Shown: one piece after another, positions 22,953-32,673 of the stretch
Layout: every line of letters starts with the position of its first letter
Position numbering within the stretch: the stretch's first letter is position 1
NCBI GenBank assembly: GCA_949752735.1
Contig: OX457053.1
Coordinates: 25,685,797-25,749,796 of the forward strand
Origin: Lumbricus terrestris
Lineage: Eukaryota > Annelida > Clitellata > Crassiclitellata > Lumbricidae
Length of the DNA stretch: 64,000 nucleotides
Direction: 5' to 3'
Notes under the pieces: model-generated
Told to the model about the DNA's origin: nothing
Databases searched by the model: none
Seen by the model: only the letters and a program-made list of their open reading frames with translations
Translations under genes and position numbers: made by a program

Positions 22953-25900
22953 AGTCATTCCGTGCCAAATCAACCAATGCCTCCCGCACTCCGACTCAGA
23001 TTTTCTTGATTTTTTCACCAAAAATCAATTATCATCTGGCATGAAGAACTGGAAAGTTTCAAGTGTCTACTGCGTAAATTGACCAAGTTATGGGGTACTG
23101 AAGTTGGTGGGGGTAGGTCGAAAAGTGAACGCGAATTTGCGTCTGCGAAATTTTTGTCATTTTCAGACGCCAATAACTTTGGATCTAGAACAGCTAAACA
23201 CATTTGGTTTTCAGTTTTCAGTTCTGTGCATAGCATAGATTTGCATGGTCAAGTAACATTTGCCCTCTTGGATATGAGGAATTAATAAGAATTTTTTAAA
23301 AGTGCCCAACCATATCTTGGCGAGCCACTTTTTGTCATGTTTGCAGACACACTACACTGGCAAGACATGCAGGAAAGGAATAATTTTTGTGTGGTTTTAT
23401 TCATCTACTGGTGTAGTTGTAAATGTGCAATTTATTTGTCCTTTGGTCTACAGGGACTGCTGTAGCAACTTGCCAAAAGCCCTTCATCTTCGTGACAGTG
23501 GTCACTTTCAACTGACCAAATCGGCCTGTGGGACACGTGATAAACAAGTCAAACATGCATCATTGGAAAGCTGGAAGAAACACCTTTTATTGATACTAAT
23601 ATCCTGATGGTAATCTTCATATAACTCATTAAATTATTTTTTTAAGATTCGTGATTTTTGAACGCGAATTTGCGCCTGCAAATATTTTGTCATTTTCAGA
23701 CTTCAATAACTTTGGATCTAGAACAGCTAAACACATTTGGTTTTCAGTTTTCAGTTCTGTGCATAGCATAGATTTGCATGGTCAAGTAACATTTGCTCTC
23801 TTTGATATGAGGAATTAATAAGAATTTTTGAAAAGTGCCCAACCATATCTTGGCGAGCCACTTTTTGTCATGTTTGCAGACACACTACACTGGCAAGACA
23901 TGCAGGAAAGGAATAATTTTTGTGTGGTTTTATTCATCTACTGGTGTAGTTGTAAATGTGCAATTTATATGTCCTTTGGTCTACAGGGACTGCTGTAGCA
24001 ACTTGCCAAAAACCCTTCATCTTCGTGACAGTGGTCACTTTCAACTGACCAAATGGGCCTGTGGGACACCTGATAAACAAGTCAATCATGCATCATTGGA
24101 AAGCTTGAAGAAAACCTTTTTATTGACACTAATTTCTTCATGGTAAACGTCATATAACTCGTTAAATTATTTTTTTAAGATTCGTGATTTTTGAACGCGA
24201 ATTTGCGCCTGCAAATATTTTGTCATTTTCAGACATCAATAACTTTGGATCTAGAACAGCTAAACACATTTGGTTTTCTGTTTTAAGTACTGGGTATTGC
24301 ATAGATTTGCATGGTCAAGTAACATTTGCTCTCTTAGATGTGAGGAATTAATAAGAATTTTTGAAAAGTGCTCGACTATATCTTGCCAAGCCCATTTTTG
24401 TCATGTTTGCAGACACTTTACACTGGCAAGAGAAGCAACTAAGGAATAATTTTGGTGTGGTTTTATTCATCTGCTGGTGTAGTTGTAAATGTGCAATTTA
24501 TTTGTCCTTTGGTCTACAGGGACTGCTGTAGCAACTTGCCAAAAAGCCTTAATCTCCTTGACAGTGACAAATGTCACGGAGATTAAGGCTTTTTGGCAAG
24601 TTGCTACAGCAGTCCCTGTAGACCAAAGGACAAATAAATTGCACATTTACAACTACACCAGTAGATGAATAAAACCACACAAAAATTATTCCTTTCCTGC
24701 ATGTCTTGCCAGTGTAGTGTGTCTGCAAACATGACAAAAAGTGGCTCGCCAAGATATGTTTGGGCACTTTTCAAAAATTCTTATTAATTCCTCATATCAT
24801 AGAGAGCAAATGTTACTTGCCCATGCAAATCTATGCAATACTCAGTACTGAGAACTGAAAACCAAATGAGTGTAGCTGGTCTAGATCAAAGTTATCGAAG
24901 TCTGAAAATGACAAAATATTTGCAGGCGCAAATTCGCGTTCAAAAATCACGAATAAAAAAAATAATTTAACGAGTTATATGATGTTTACCATGAAGAAAT
25001 TAGTGTCAATAAAAAGGTTTTCTTCAAGCTTTCCAATGATGCATGATTGACTTGTTTATCAGGTGTCCCACAGGCCCATTTTGTCAGTTGAAAGTGACCA
25101 CTGTCACGAAGATGAAGGGTTTTTGGCAAGTTGCTACAGCAGTCCCTGTAGACCAAAGGACAAATAAATTGCACATTTACAACTACACCAGTAGATGAAT
25201 AAAACCACACAAAAATTATTCCTTTCCTGCATGTCTTGCCAGTGTAGTGTGTCTGCAAACATGACAAAAAGTGGCTCGCCAAGATATGGTTGGGCACTTT
25301 TCAAAAATTCTTATTAATTCCTCATATCCAAGAGGGCAAATGTTACTTGACCATGCAAATCTATGCTATGCACAGAACTGAAAACTGAAAACCAAATGTG
25401 TTTAGCTGTTCTAGATCCAAAGTTATTGAAGTCTGAAAATGACAAAATATTTGCAGGCGCAAATTCGCGTTCAAAAATCACGAATCTTAAAAAAATAATT
25501 TAATGAGTTATATGAAGATTACCATCAGGATATTAGTATCAATAAAAGGTTTTTCTTCCAGCTTTCCAATGATGCATGTTTGACTTGTTTATCACGTGTC
25601 CCACAGGCCGATTTGGTCAGTTGAAAGTGACCACTGTCACGAAGATGAAGGGCTTTTGGCAAGTTGCTACAGCAGTCCCTGTAGACCAAAGCTCAAATAA
25701 ATTGCACATTTACAACTACACCAGTAGATGAATAAAACCACACAAAAATTATTCCTTTCCTGCATGTCTTGCCAGTGTAGTGTGTCTGCAAACATGACAA
25801 AAAGTGGCTCGCCAAGATATGGTTGGGCACTTTTCAAAAATTCTTATTAATTCCTCATATCAAAGAGAGCAAATGTTACTTGACCATGCAAATCTATGCT

Positions 25901-26189
25901 ATGCACAGAACTGAAAACTGAAAACCAAATGTGTTTAGCTGTTCTAGATCCAAAGTTATTGGCGTCTGAAAATGACAAAAATTTCGCAGACGCAAATTCG
26001 CGTTCACTTTTCGACCTACCCCCACCAACTTCAGTACCCCATAACTTGGTCAATTTTCGCAGTAGACACTTGAAACTTTCCAGTTCTTCATGCCAAATGA
26101 TAATTGATTTTTGGTGAAAAAATCAAGAAAATCCGAGTCGGAGTGTGGGGAAAAGTTGAAAATTTGGTTGATTTGGCACGGAATGACCC
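22953..26189. mobile_element. 3.2-kb palindromic foldback transposon
   Basis: The two arms of about 1.6 kb are inverted copies meeting at about 24,566, with almost no spacer. Termini are agtcattccgtgccaaatc and its inverse ending ggcacggaatgaccc. Each arm holds three head-to-tail units of about 530 bp, so six in all; successive units begin their common frame at 23,302, 23,835 and about 24,365, mirrored on the right. A 5-bp duplication agaag flanks the element (22,948-22,952 and 26,190-26,194). Removing the element plus one copy joins the RT ORF in frame. Each unit has short open frames (for example MPNHILASHFLSCLQTHYTG) of unknown meaning; there is no transposase. The layout resembles Drosophila FB and sea urchin TU foldback elements, although their target duplications differ in length. 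Confidence 0.9.
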
Positions 26190-26194
26190 AGAAG

Positions 26195-27286
26195 GGATTG
26201 CGCCGAGTACGCCTGATGGATGAATGCGTAGAGTTCCGGAATAGTGTCGTGGACTGTCTTTAACATGACGTCTCTCCGCAGGGTGTTAAAAGCGTTTGCA
26301 AAGTCGAGTTTTACAAAGACGTGATCCCGAGGCATATCCGAAACGTAGCTTCTGGCGGCGCGAGCCGCCGCCTCGGCGCCTCCCGGTGCGGCTATGCCCA
26401 CCTGGAATGGGGCGAAGAATGATCCCAGCCGAGTCAAAGCGTACTTGTTGGCGCACTTTGCTGCCAGTCTTCTCCAGACGTATCCGATCGCTATTGGCCA
26501 GAGCCCTCCTGACTTTTTGGACAGGGCGATTAGAGTGCCACCGAACAGTATCTCCCGTACCTCCTGCGGGCATTCGCCCCTCAGCATCACATTGATGAAA
26601 CATGTGAGTGCCTGGAGGAGAGTTTCTGATGATTCGCGGTTGTTGAGCAGATCAAGCAGGTGCTGGGGACGCATTCCATCCGGCCCCCCGGAAGACCCCA
26701 CCGGAAAAGATCTCACCGCGTCCGCAACTTCTTTCTCCGTCACTTGGAATGGAGCCGCTTGCGCCGCGTCTGGCAAATCAGCCAGGTTATCCGCCCAGTT
26801 GTCCAACGGATGCCTTTCCTGCATGGCTGCGAAGGACTCTGGCGACGCCTTGACCGGGTTATCTTGACTGCAGAGGATGCGGGTGGCGGCTCGAATATTG
26901 CCCTCCTCGAGTTTTGCACCAACCGCAGCCAGGCGTAGATCCTTGGCGCTCTTGTATCTTCGATCGGGGCCATCTTCCCGATCGCCCTCGTCCCTTGTCA
27001 GCAGGACATCGTGGTTGGCGATCCGTTTCTTGATGATATTGGCCGTGTTTCGTCTGCGGCCCGCACGCGCTGGCTGTGTCAGGATGTTTGAAGCAAACCA
27101 GATCAGTTTGCGCCACTCCTCGATGCCATCAGGGTGGTTGTTTATGTACTGCAGGATGTCGGAGAGGGCCCTGGAGCATGCGAACCGGGCTCCTTTCGGG
27201 ATATGCTTTAATACTTTGCCGTTGTTTTGTCTCGGGTGCTGAACCAGACCATCACCCGCGACCCGGGCGTCAAACATTGACTCCAA
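26195..27286 (-). pseudogene. Reverse transcriptase N-terminal half
   Basis: About 364 residues that precede the insertion. Visible are an upstream basic region, the RT entry motif SSGGPDGMRPQHLLDLL, a fingers segment (LIALSKKSGGLWPIAIG) and catalytic block A (FVKLDFANAFNTLRRD), then AYSAQSLL at the break. No ATG start is certain; the frame remains open into the (TTA)n tract. No N-terminal zinc finger or other domain is visible, consistent with 5' truncation. Confidence 0.85.
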
Positions 27287-27289
27287 ATC

Positions 27290-27356
<67 letters not shown>
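27290..27356. repeat. (TTA)n microsatellite
   Basis: About 20 TTA units separating the non-LTR element from the LINE fragment to its right. Confidence 0.95.
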
Positions 27357-27956
27357 GACTTCGTATAGAGTGCACCTTCAAGGTAACCTACTCAGAAGCG
27401 CTCCCAGTTCAACTATGGCTAAATAAGGCAGTTTTTAAGTGAGAAAGAAACACATTGGTGTGACCTCTATGCACAAGGTGGAGTGCAACTTGGGAGCCCA
27501 TTCCAGGTTCTAGGGCCAGCCACTGAGAAAGAGTGCCGCTGCATTATAGCAGTTCGAGAACGAGCAACCAAGAGTTCAGCTTGATCAGCTGATCGAAGGT
27601 CAGATCACTGCTGGACACCAGAGGTGGGACAGCAGAACTCCTGCAGATACATGGGAGCTAGACCCTCCATGCAGCACCATACTAATGCAGAAACCCTGTA
27701 AGTGATCCGCTGTAGAATTGGAAACCAGTGGAGTACATTCCGCATGTACTCCGTGACAAACTGAACATAGGAGAGAGAGAGAGTCCTGGAAAGTGAAGAA
27801 AGCAAAACACCATGGAAGGTGACTCCAGGTCGAGGGACCAACCACGGATGAACCACAAAATGGAATCAAAACTTCAGTTTTTTTATAAGCTTTATGTCAC
27901 CATAAGCTCTTCTAGAAACAATTGTATAGTATAAAAACATTTATAAAGCACCTCTA
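27357..27956 (-). mobile_element. LINE 3' fragments, target of the LTR insertion
   Basis: On the minus strand the conserved tail block (gcgcttctgagtagg) lies at about 27,380-27,410. A second tail (tataaagcacctctacta) at about 27,942 is cut by the LTR element and resumes at 37,745 (gaagcgctcccagtgc). Confidence 0.6.
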
Positions 27957-27960
27957 CTAG

Positions 27961-30309
27961 TGTAGCGATCGTATAACTACGCTACGGGTCGCTAATATTA
28001 TTTTATTTAATTTTAGATCGATTATGGGGTTTCAGGGATCTGATATATTTGTTTTATTTCTGTATTTTTGAGCTGCCTTGTGTGACCTATATTTTAATGT
28101 TGATTTGCGCTTGACACGGGTCACAGCGACCGCTGACGTAGGCAGCAGTCGTTGCTGTTCCATTAATTGGTATATGTTCACACGCTCTCAGCGATCGTCG
28201 GTCGCTGTCTTCAAAGGCCGTGCCGCTTGCAGTCGATGAGGGTAATTAAACTTTCGCACGCTCTCTGAGGTGGTCTGATGATCAGAGTGAGCGAGGAAGA
28301 CAGCCAGCCAGACAAGCACAGGCAGGGACACGGATTGAGAAGGAAACACCGTTGGCGTGTGGGTCTGTGTACGTGTGTTTTCTCAAGGTTGAACTGGTGC
28401 ATTTGATGCCTACGTGATCAGCGGCAGATGGCGCCTTTCAGAAGGAGAGATAGAAGGAGAAAGATAGTGAGCTACAGACAGACGCAGAGATACACAGGAG
28501 AGGACGCAGCTGGCAGCTAATTCTTGCCGCCTTGAAACAGCTGCGTTGCTGCTGGGTTTGCGCGCGCGGCTCGCTTGCTGGTCATGCGCAGAAAGGGGGA
28601 CGCTCTCCTTGTCAGGCAGTAATAAAAGAGCAGCGCAACGCTGAGAGGCTCAGTTGCGCATAGGATCTCAGGGCGGTCGGATGTATAGTGAGTTGCGCAC
28701 AGGATCTCAGGGCGGTCGGATGTATTGCGGCGGTTGGTAGTTTTAGGCTCGATCAAGTTGGTGAAGCATGGCCAGGATAAGCGCCTGCTTGCACTAGTTG
28801 CGCATACACGGATTCTGTCGGCGATTCATTCTCTCTCGACATGGAGTCGATTAAATAAAAGAGTTTGTTTGTTGCGAGAAATACATCAGCGTCGCTGCAA
28901 GTTTTGTCTTCGCTCTCGCTTCGGATATATTCCTGGATTACTAATTCAAGGCCTCTCTTCGCCCTGTCACACGGAGTGATTTATCGTGGGCTTCGAATCG
29001 TCAGCGCTCTGCTCTCGTTCTTCGAAATTGTGTTGCGAAGCGGTTGTTCGTATGGTTGCCTAAGGGCGTCTTTCTCAAACGGCTTGGATAAATAGCCGAA
29101 ATTGTTGTTCATTGCGAGAAATCAGCATCGGATTTAGCTGATCTTTTCGGGCGTTTCAAACTCGACGCCTTTCTGTGTGTGTCGTCGCATCTCTTGGATA
29201 TCGTCTTCGTCGCTGTTCTTCGCACACGATCGGCTTTGTCCCTTGTCTTCGGACATAAGGTACGCTTTATTGGGGAATTAATACGATCGGTTATTAAGAC
29301 ATTTTGGGCTGAACTGAAATTGGCTGTGGGACTTGAGAGTCAATTGGGATTTAATTTAGGCATACTCCGGTTGATAGGTGTTTGCATTGAATTGTTGCAT
29401 TTGATTTTCATTGAATGTCTTTACAAAGGATAGGAGCTGATAATTGAACTTACTGACTTTTATGTTTGATTGCTTTGAACATAATTGATGTCAATTGAAG
29501 ATTCAATTGATTGGGAATAATAAGAAATATTAATAAAACTACTGACTTTGATCATTGATGGCATTGAATGCAACTGACGGTGAATGAATACTTGATTGAT
29601 TGTGAGCTCTAAAGATAGAAGTCATTTCTATAGCGCTATGGAGGAGTCTAGGCCAGTCACCCCTGCTCAGCCTTCACGGCCCCCCTCCTCTATGGAAATT
29701 GTCTTAGAAGCAATCCAGACTAATGCTAAGACTACGCAAGATGCGATTGCCTCAGTAGAATTAAATGTCTTGGCGGTGCAGTCCAATGTCGAAGATGCCA
29801 TTTCATCGGTGCAATCAAATGTAAGAGAGGAAATCTCTTCTGTAAAATCTTATGTCAGAGATACGCAGGATGCAATCACCTCCGAGCAATTAAATGTCAG
29901 GGAAGCGCTGACGGAAGTTGTATCACGATTGGAAAGGCTAGAGGCATCGCCGGTACCCAAGCCTGCTGTGGATTTGAACCCTGGTTACCTCACCGCTATT
30001 ACCACTGCGGACGCGCCATACCACTCGACCATCGGCCTGGAAGAAACTTTGGGTGCTAGGCCCAAAGATTTCACGCAACCTGGTATATTGCGAAGAAGTG
30101 ATAGATTGGCTAGTAGGCCGCCAATTTCATATAGGGAGTCCGGCAGTCGAAATAACTGGCCGCCTTTCCATCGTTGGGATTCGAACCCGGAAGTCACCTC
30201 ATCCTGTCCTCCCTCTATCTCTAGAGCTCGTCCACAGCAGCACGCGGCCATATCGAGCGAGGATCCGGAAGTGGCGACTCCGGGGATGCCGATAGGGGCG
30301 GGCGTTACA
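27961..30309 (+). repeat. 5' LTR (2,349 bp)
   Basis: Contains aataaaag at 28,621 (possible TATA box or polyadenylation signal), a 39-bp direct duplication at 28,652-28,730 (gttgcgca...ggtcggatgta), a second aataaa at 28,854, and the first 224 codons of gag from 29,638. U3, R and U5 cannot be delimited without transcripts. Confidence 0.92.
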
Positions 30310-32673
30310 ATTGGTCCCAGCCAGTGGGGTCAAATTAGTTCTAGAGATTTTGGCGATGATAGGTTAGAAGAGGAAACTGACTATGCTAGAACAGGCGAAA
30401 TGGCAATTTCTTTTGAAGGAAGGAAGGAAAGGGAATTTGCTGATATTGTGGATATAATGTCTGATGATGGTAGTGTAGACATTGAAATCAGCAAGATAAT
30501 GGAATCTAGACCTAAAACTGTTAAAATAATTGATAACAGAATGCATGCAGCACGGCAACCGGAGTTTAGAAATTTGGAAATAAATAAACCGATCGCTAAT
30601 AAATTGTCACGGGAGGGGGGTGATAAGGTCAATCCAGTTCCTTTTGCCTCTTCGTCGCCTTCCCACGGTGCATATTCTCGACTTGATCCGCAATGGAGGA
30701 TGCAAGAACCGCCTGCGTTCGTCGATCAACAAAGAGCGGAAACGGCGCAGCACCGGATCGACAGCCGGCAGCCAACGTCGGGAATGCCGACCTCAATGCC
30801 CGACGGTGCTTTCCACGGCCGAGCAACTTCGACCTTGGTTGGTCGAGACTACGCTCGACCCGACCTTCCTCCTGGACCAGCGGCGATGGCAACGGTCGAC
30901 TGGATGCAACCATACGCTCGTCCCGACTATTCAAACATGCCGTGGAGGTATGCTCCGACCTACGCTCCGAACGCTTTCTACGGTAGTAGCGACAACCGGG
31001 TTTGGGTCGACCCGCCTCGCTGTCTCGACCCGCTTCGACCAAGCGACGCCGTCTTTCCTCGGTGGCCAACGGTCGTGGAATCGGCGAGAATGAGTTCGTG
31101 CCTCGGCGCGCAAAACTTCGGATTTAGCCGTGATGCCGAACTACCGCGATGTCAGGCGGTAATAAAGTCGACACCTCTGGAGAGAAATGAAACGACGGGC
31201 GATGATAAAGCGACGTCTGCGGTTGGTGAAACGAGAGCACGGACGTCTACCAACGCTTCAGTCGGCCCTATTAAAGTTGTCCCGACGACCACCGTCGCAA
31301 CGCAAACGACCGGCGACTGGGAGCTACCGTCGATCAGTTCAAAGGGAACAGTCAAGGAACTTGAACCGACCGCGTCTGCAACAGCTAAAGAGGGCGAGGT
31401 TAAACAGTCATCGACTTCTCCTCCTAAGCCAACACAATTCCTGAAACTCGGGTCTTTTAGCGGAAAGACGGACGTTGAAACATTCTTACGAAAATTCTCC
31501 GTGTGCGCCAGGAATAACAGATGGACGGACGAGGAGAGATTGAACCAATTAGTAGTCTCATTGGTTGAACCGGCGACTCATTTGCTGAGCGAGTCGAACG
31601 CAGATAGCCTGGACACTTGGACGGCTTTGGTCCAGCGACTTCGTGAACGATACGGCAACGCTGAACAACAAGCCCTGTTCCAAACGCAGCTAAGCACCAG
31701 GAAACAGAAAGTCGACGAGGACATGGGCGTCCTGGTGGACGAGATCCGACGTCTCTCCACGCGAGCCTATCCGGGTTCCTCGACGGCTCACAGCGAAGCA
31801 ATTGCTGTCCGAGCATTCGTGGATGCCCTGAGAGATAGAACGCTTGCTCTGAAAATCCGAGAGCGAGAACCGAGATCCCTCGACGAAGCCTACAAGGTAG
31901 CGATGCGGTTGGACGGCTATCAGAAAGCAGAAGTCGGTGGCCATGAACAGAATGAACGACGATATGGACGTGTTAACGCTGTCAGAGAAGAAGAAGAATC
32001 GGTGGTGGAGGCCCTGCTACACCGCATAGAACAGTTGGAGAAACAAGCGAAACAATCGGTGCCGACGCCTCAGTACAGAGACAATAATCGCGGGTCATGG
32101 AGAGGCCAGAACGGGTCAACAAGAAACGAATGGTCGAACGCCAATGGAGGCAATGGACGGGGAACTCCACGGTGTTTCCTATGTCATCGGCTTGGTCATT
32201 TGAGCTCGGCCTGTAGAAGTCGACCACAGAGAGAAGTGGAAACGGAGGCAAGACCATCGCCGCGGAGATGCTTCGAATGTTCAGCAACGGACCATATAGC
32301 GCGCTTTTGTCCTCTTCGACAACAGCAGCAGGCTCCACCTAGCGACAACCTTGGACAACCGGTGGGCGATAACCACGACAACCCCAGCGTTGGTCGTGTG
32401 TTCGCTGTTCGGTCCGCCCCAGCGCCGAGCAGGGACCAGCGGAACGGGCAGAACCAGGAGCGTCGGTCGCGGAGGTCGCCATCATCGTCGAGGAGGCGAG
32501 ACAGTGGTCGGAACTCACCAAGAGAGGAGCGACGCTGTTTCTACTGTGACGACAGTTCGCACCTTTTGAGGAGCTGTCCGCTTCGCAATGGACCCCCTGA
32601 GGACCGGATCTGGAGGATGCTGGGAGAACCGACCGGACTTCGTCCGCCTGAAAACCTGACGTCGGCTGGGTAA
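29638..32673 (+). CDS. Retrotransposon Gag with three CCHC zinc knuckles
   Basis: Gag polyprotein of 1,011 residues, the structural protein that packages element RNA. I start it at the ATG at 29,638 (MEESRPVTPAQPSRPP); the open frame extends 14 codons upstream without another ATG. Residues 17-95 look like a coiled coil (repeated DAI.S..SNVRE heptads). Residues 1-224 lie within the 5' LTR and the reading frame passes through the LTR edge and the primer-binding region. A Gag core (retrotrans_gag type) starts near residue 600 (FLKLGSFSGKTDVETFLRKF) and ends near 775. Three CCHC knuckles follow: CFLCHRLGHLSSAC (32,173), CFECSATDHIARFC (32,269), CFYCDDSSHLLRSC (32,535). An R/S-rich stretch separates the last two. 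No frameshift or stop; apparently intact. No pol follows. Confidence 0.93.
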   Translation: MEESRPVTPAQPSRPPSSMEIVLEAIQTNAKTTQDAIASVELNVLAVQSNVEDAISSVQSNVREEISSVKSYVRDTQDAITSEQLNVREALTEVVSRLERLEASPVPKPAVDLNPGYLTAITTADAPYHSTIGLEETLGARPKDFTQPGILRRSDRLASRPPISYRESGSRNNWPPFHRWDSNPEVTSSCPPSISRARPQQHAAISSEDPEVATPGMPIGAGVTIGPSQWGQISSRDFGDDRLEEETDYARTGEMAISFEGRKEREFADIVDIMSDDGSVDIEISKIMESRPKTVKIIDNRMHAARQPEFRNLEINKPIANKLSREGGDKVNPVPFASSSPSHGAYSRLDPQWRMQEPPAFVDQQRAETAQHRIDSRQPTSGMPTSMPDGAFHGRATSTLVGRDYARPDLPPGPAAMATVDWMQPYARPDYSNMPWRYAPTYAPNAFYGSSDNRVWVDPPRCLDPLRPSDAVFPRWPTVVESARMSSCLGAQNFGFSRDAELPRCQAVIKSTPLERNETTGDDKATSAVGETRARTSTNASVGPIKVVPTTTVATQTTGDWELPSISSKGTVKELEPTASATAKEGEVKQSSTSPPKPTQFLKLGSFSGKTDVETFLRKFSVCARNNRWTDEERLNQLVVSLVEPATHLLSESNADSLDTWTALVQRLRERYGNAEQQALFQTQLSTRKQKVDEDMGVLVDEIRRLSTRAYPGSSTAHSEAIAVRAFVDALRDRTLALKIREREPRSLDEAYKVAMRLDGYQKAEVGGHEQNERRYGRVNAVREEEESVVEALLHRIEQLEKQAKQSVPTPQYRDNNRGSWRGQNGSTRNEWSNANGGNGRGTPRCFLCHRLGHLSSACRSRPQREVETEARPSPRRCFECSATDHIARFCPLRQQQQAPPSDNLGQPVGDNHDNPSVGRVFAVRSAPAPSRDQRNGQNQERRSRRSPSSSRRRDSGRNSPREERRCFYCDDSSHLLRSCPLRNGPPEDRIWRMLGEPTGLRPPENLTSAG
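30312..30329 (+). other. Candidate primer-binding site
   Basis: Two bases after the LTR end, tggtcccagccagtgggg begins with TGG, as expected for pairing with the CCA end of a tRNA. I could not match it to a specific tRNA. It lies inside the gag coding frame. Confidence 0.4.

Larger units (their letters stand above)
21178..27290 (-). mobile_element. Non-LTR retrotransposon, 5'-truncated, split by a foldback element
   Basis: On the minus strand the element runs from about 27,290 to a (TAA)n tail at 21,178-21,201. It carries one long ORF, described as two parts below, interrupted by the 3,237-bp insertion at 22,953-26,189. The 5' end abuts a (TTA)n tract, suggesting truncation or microsatellite-primed insertion. 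The two coding halves have no internal stop. Confidence 0.85.
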
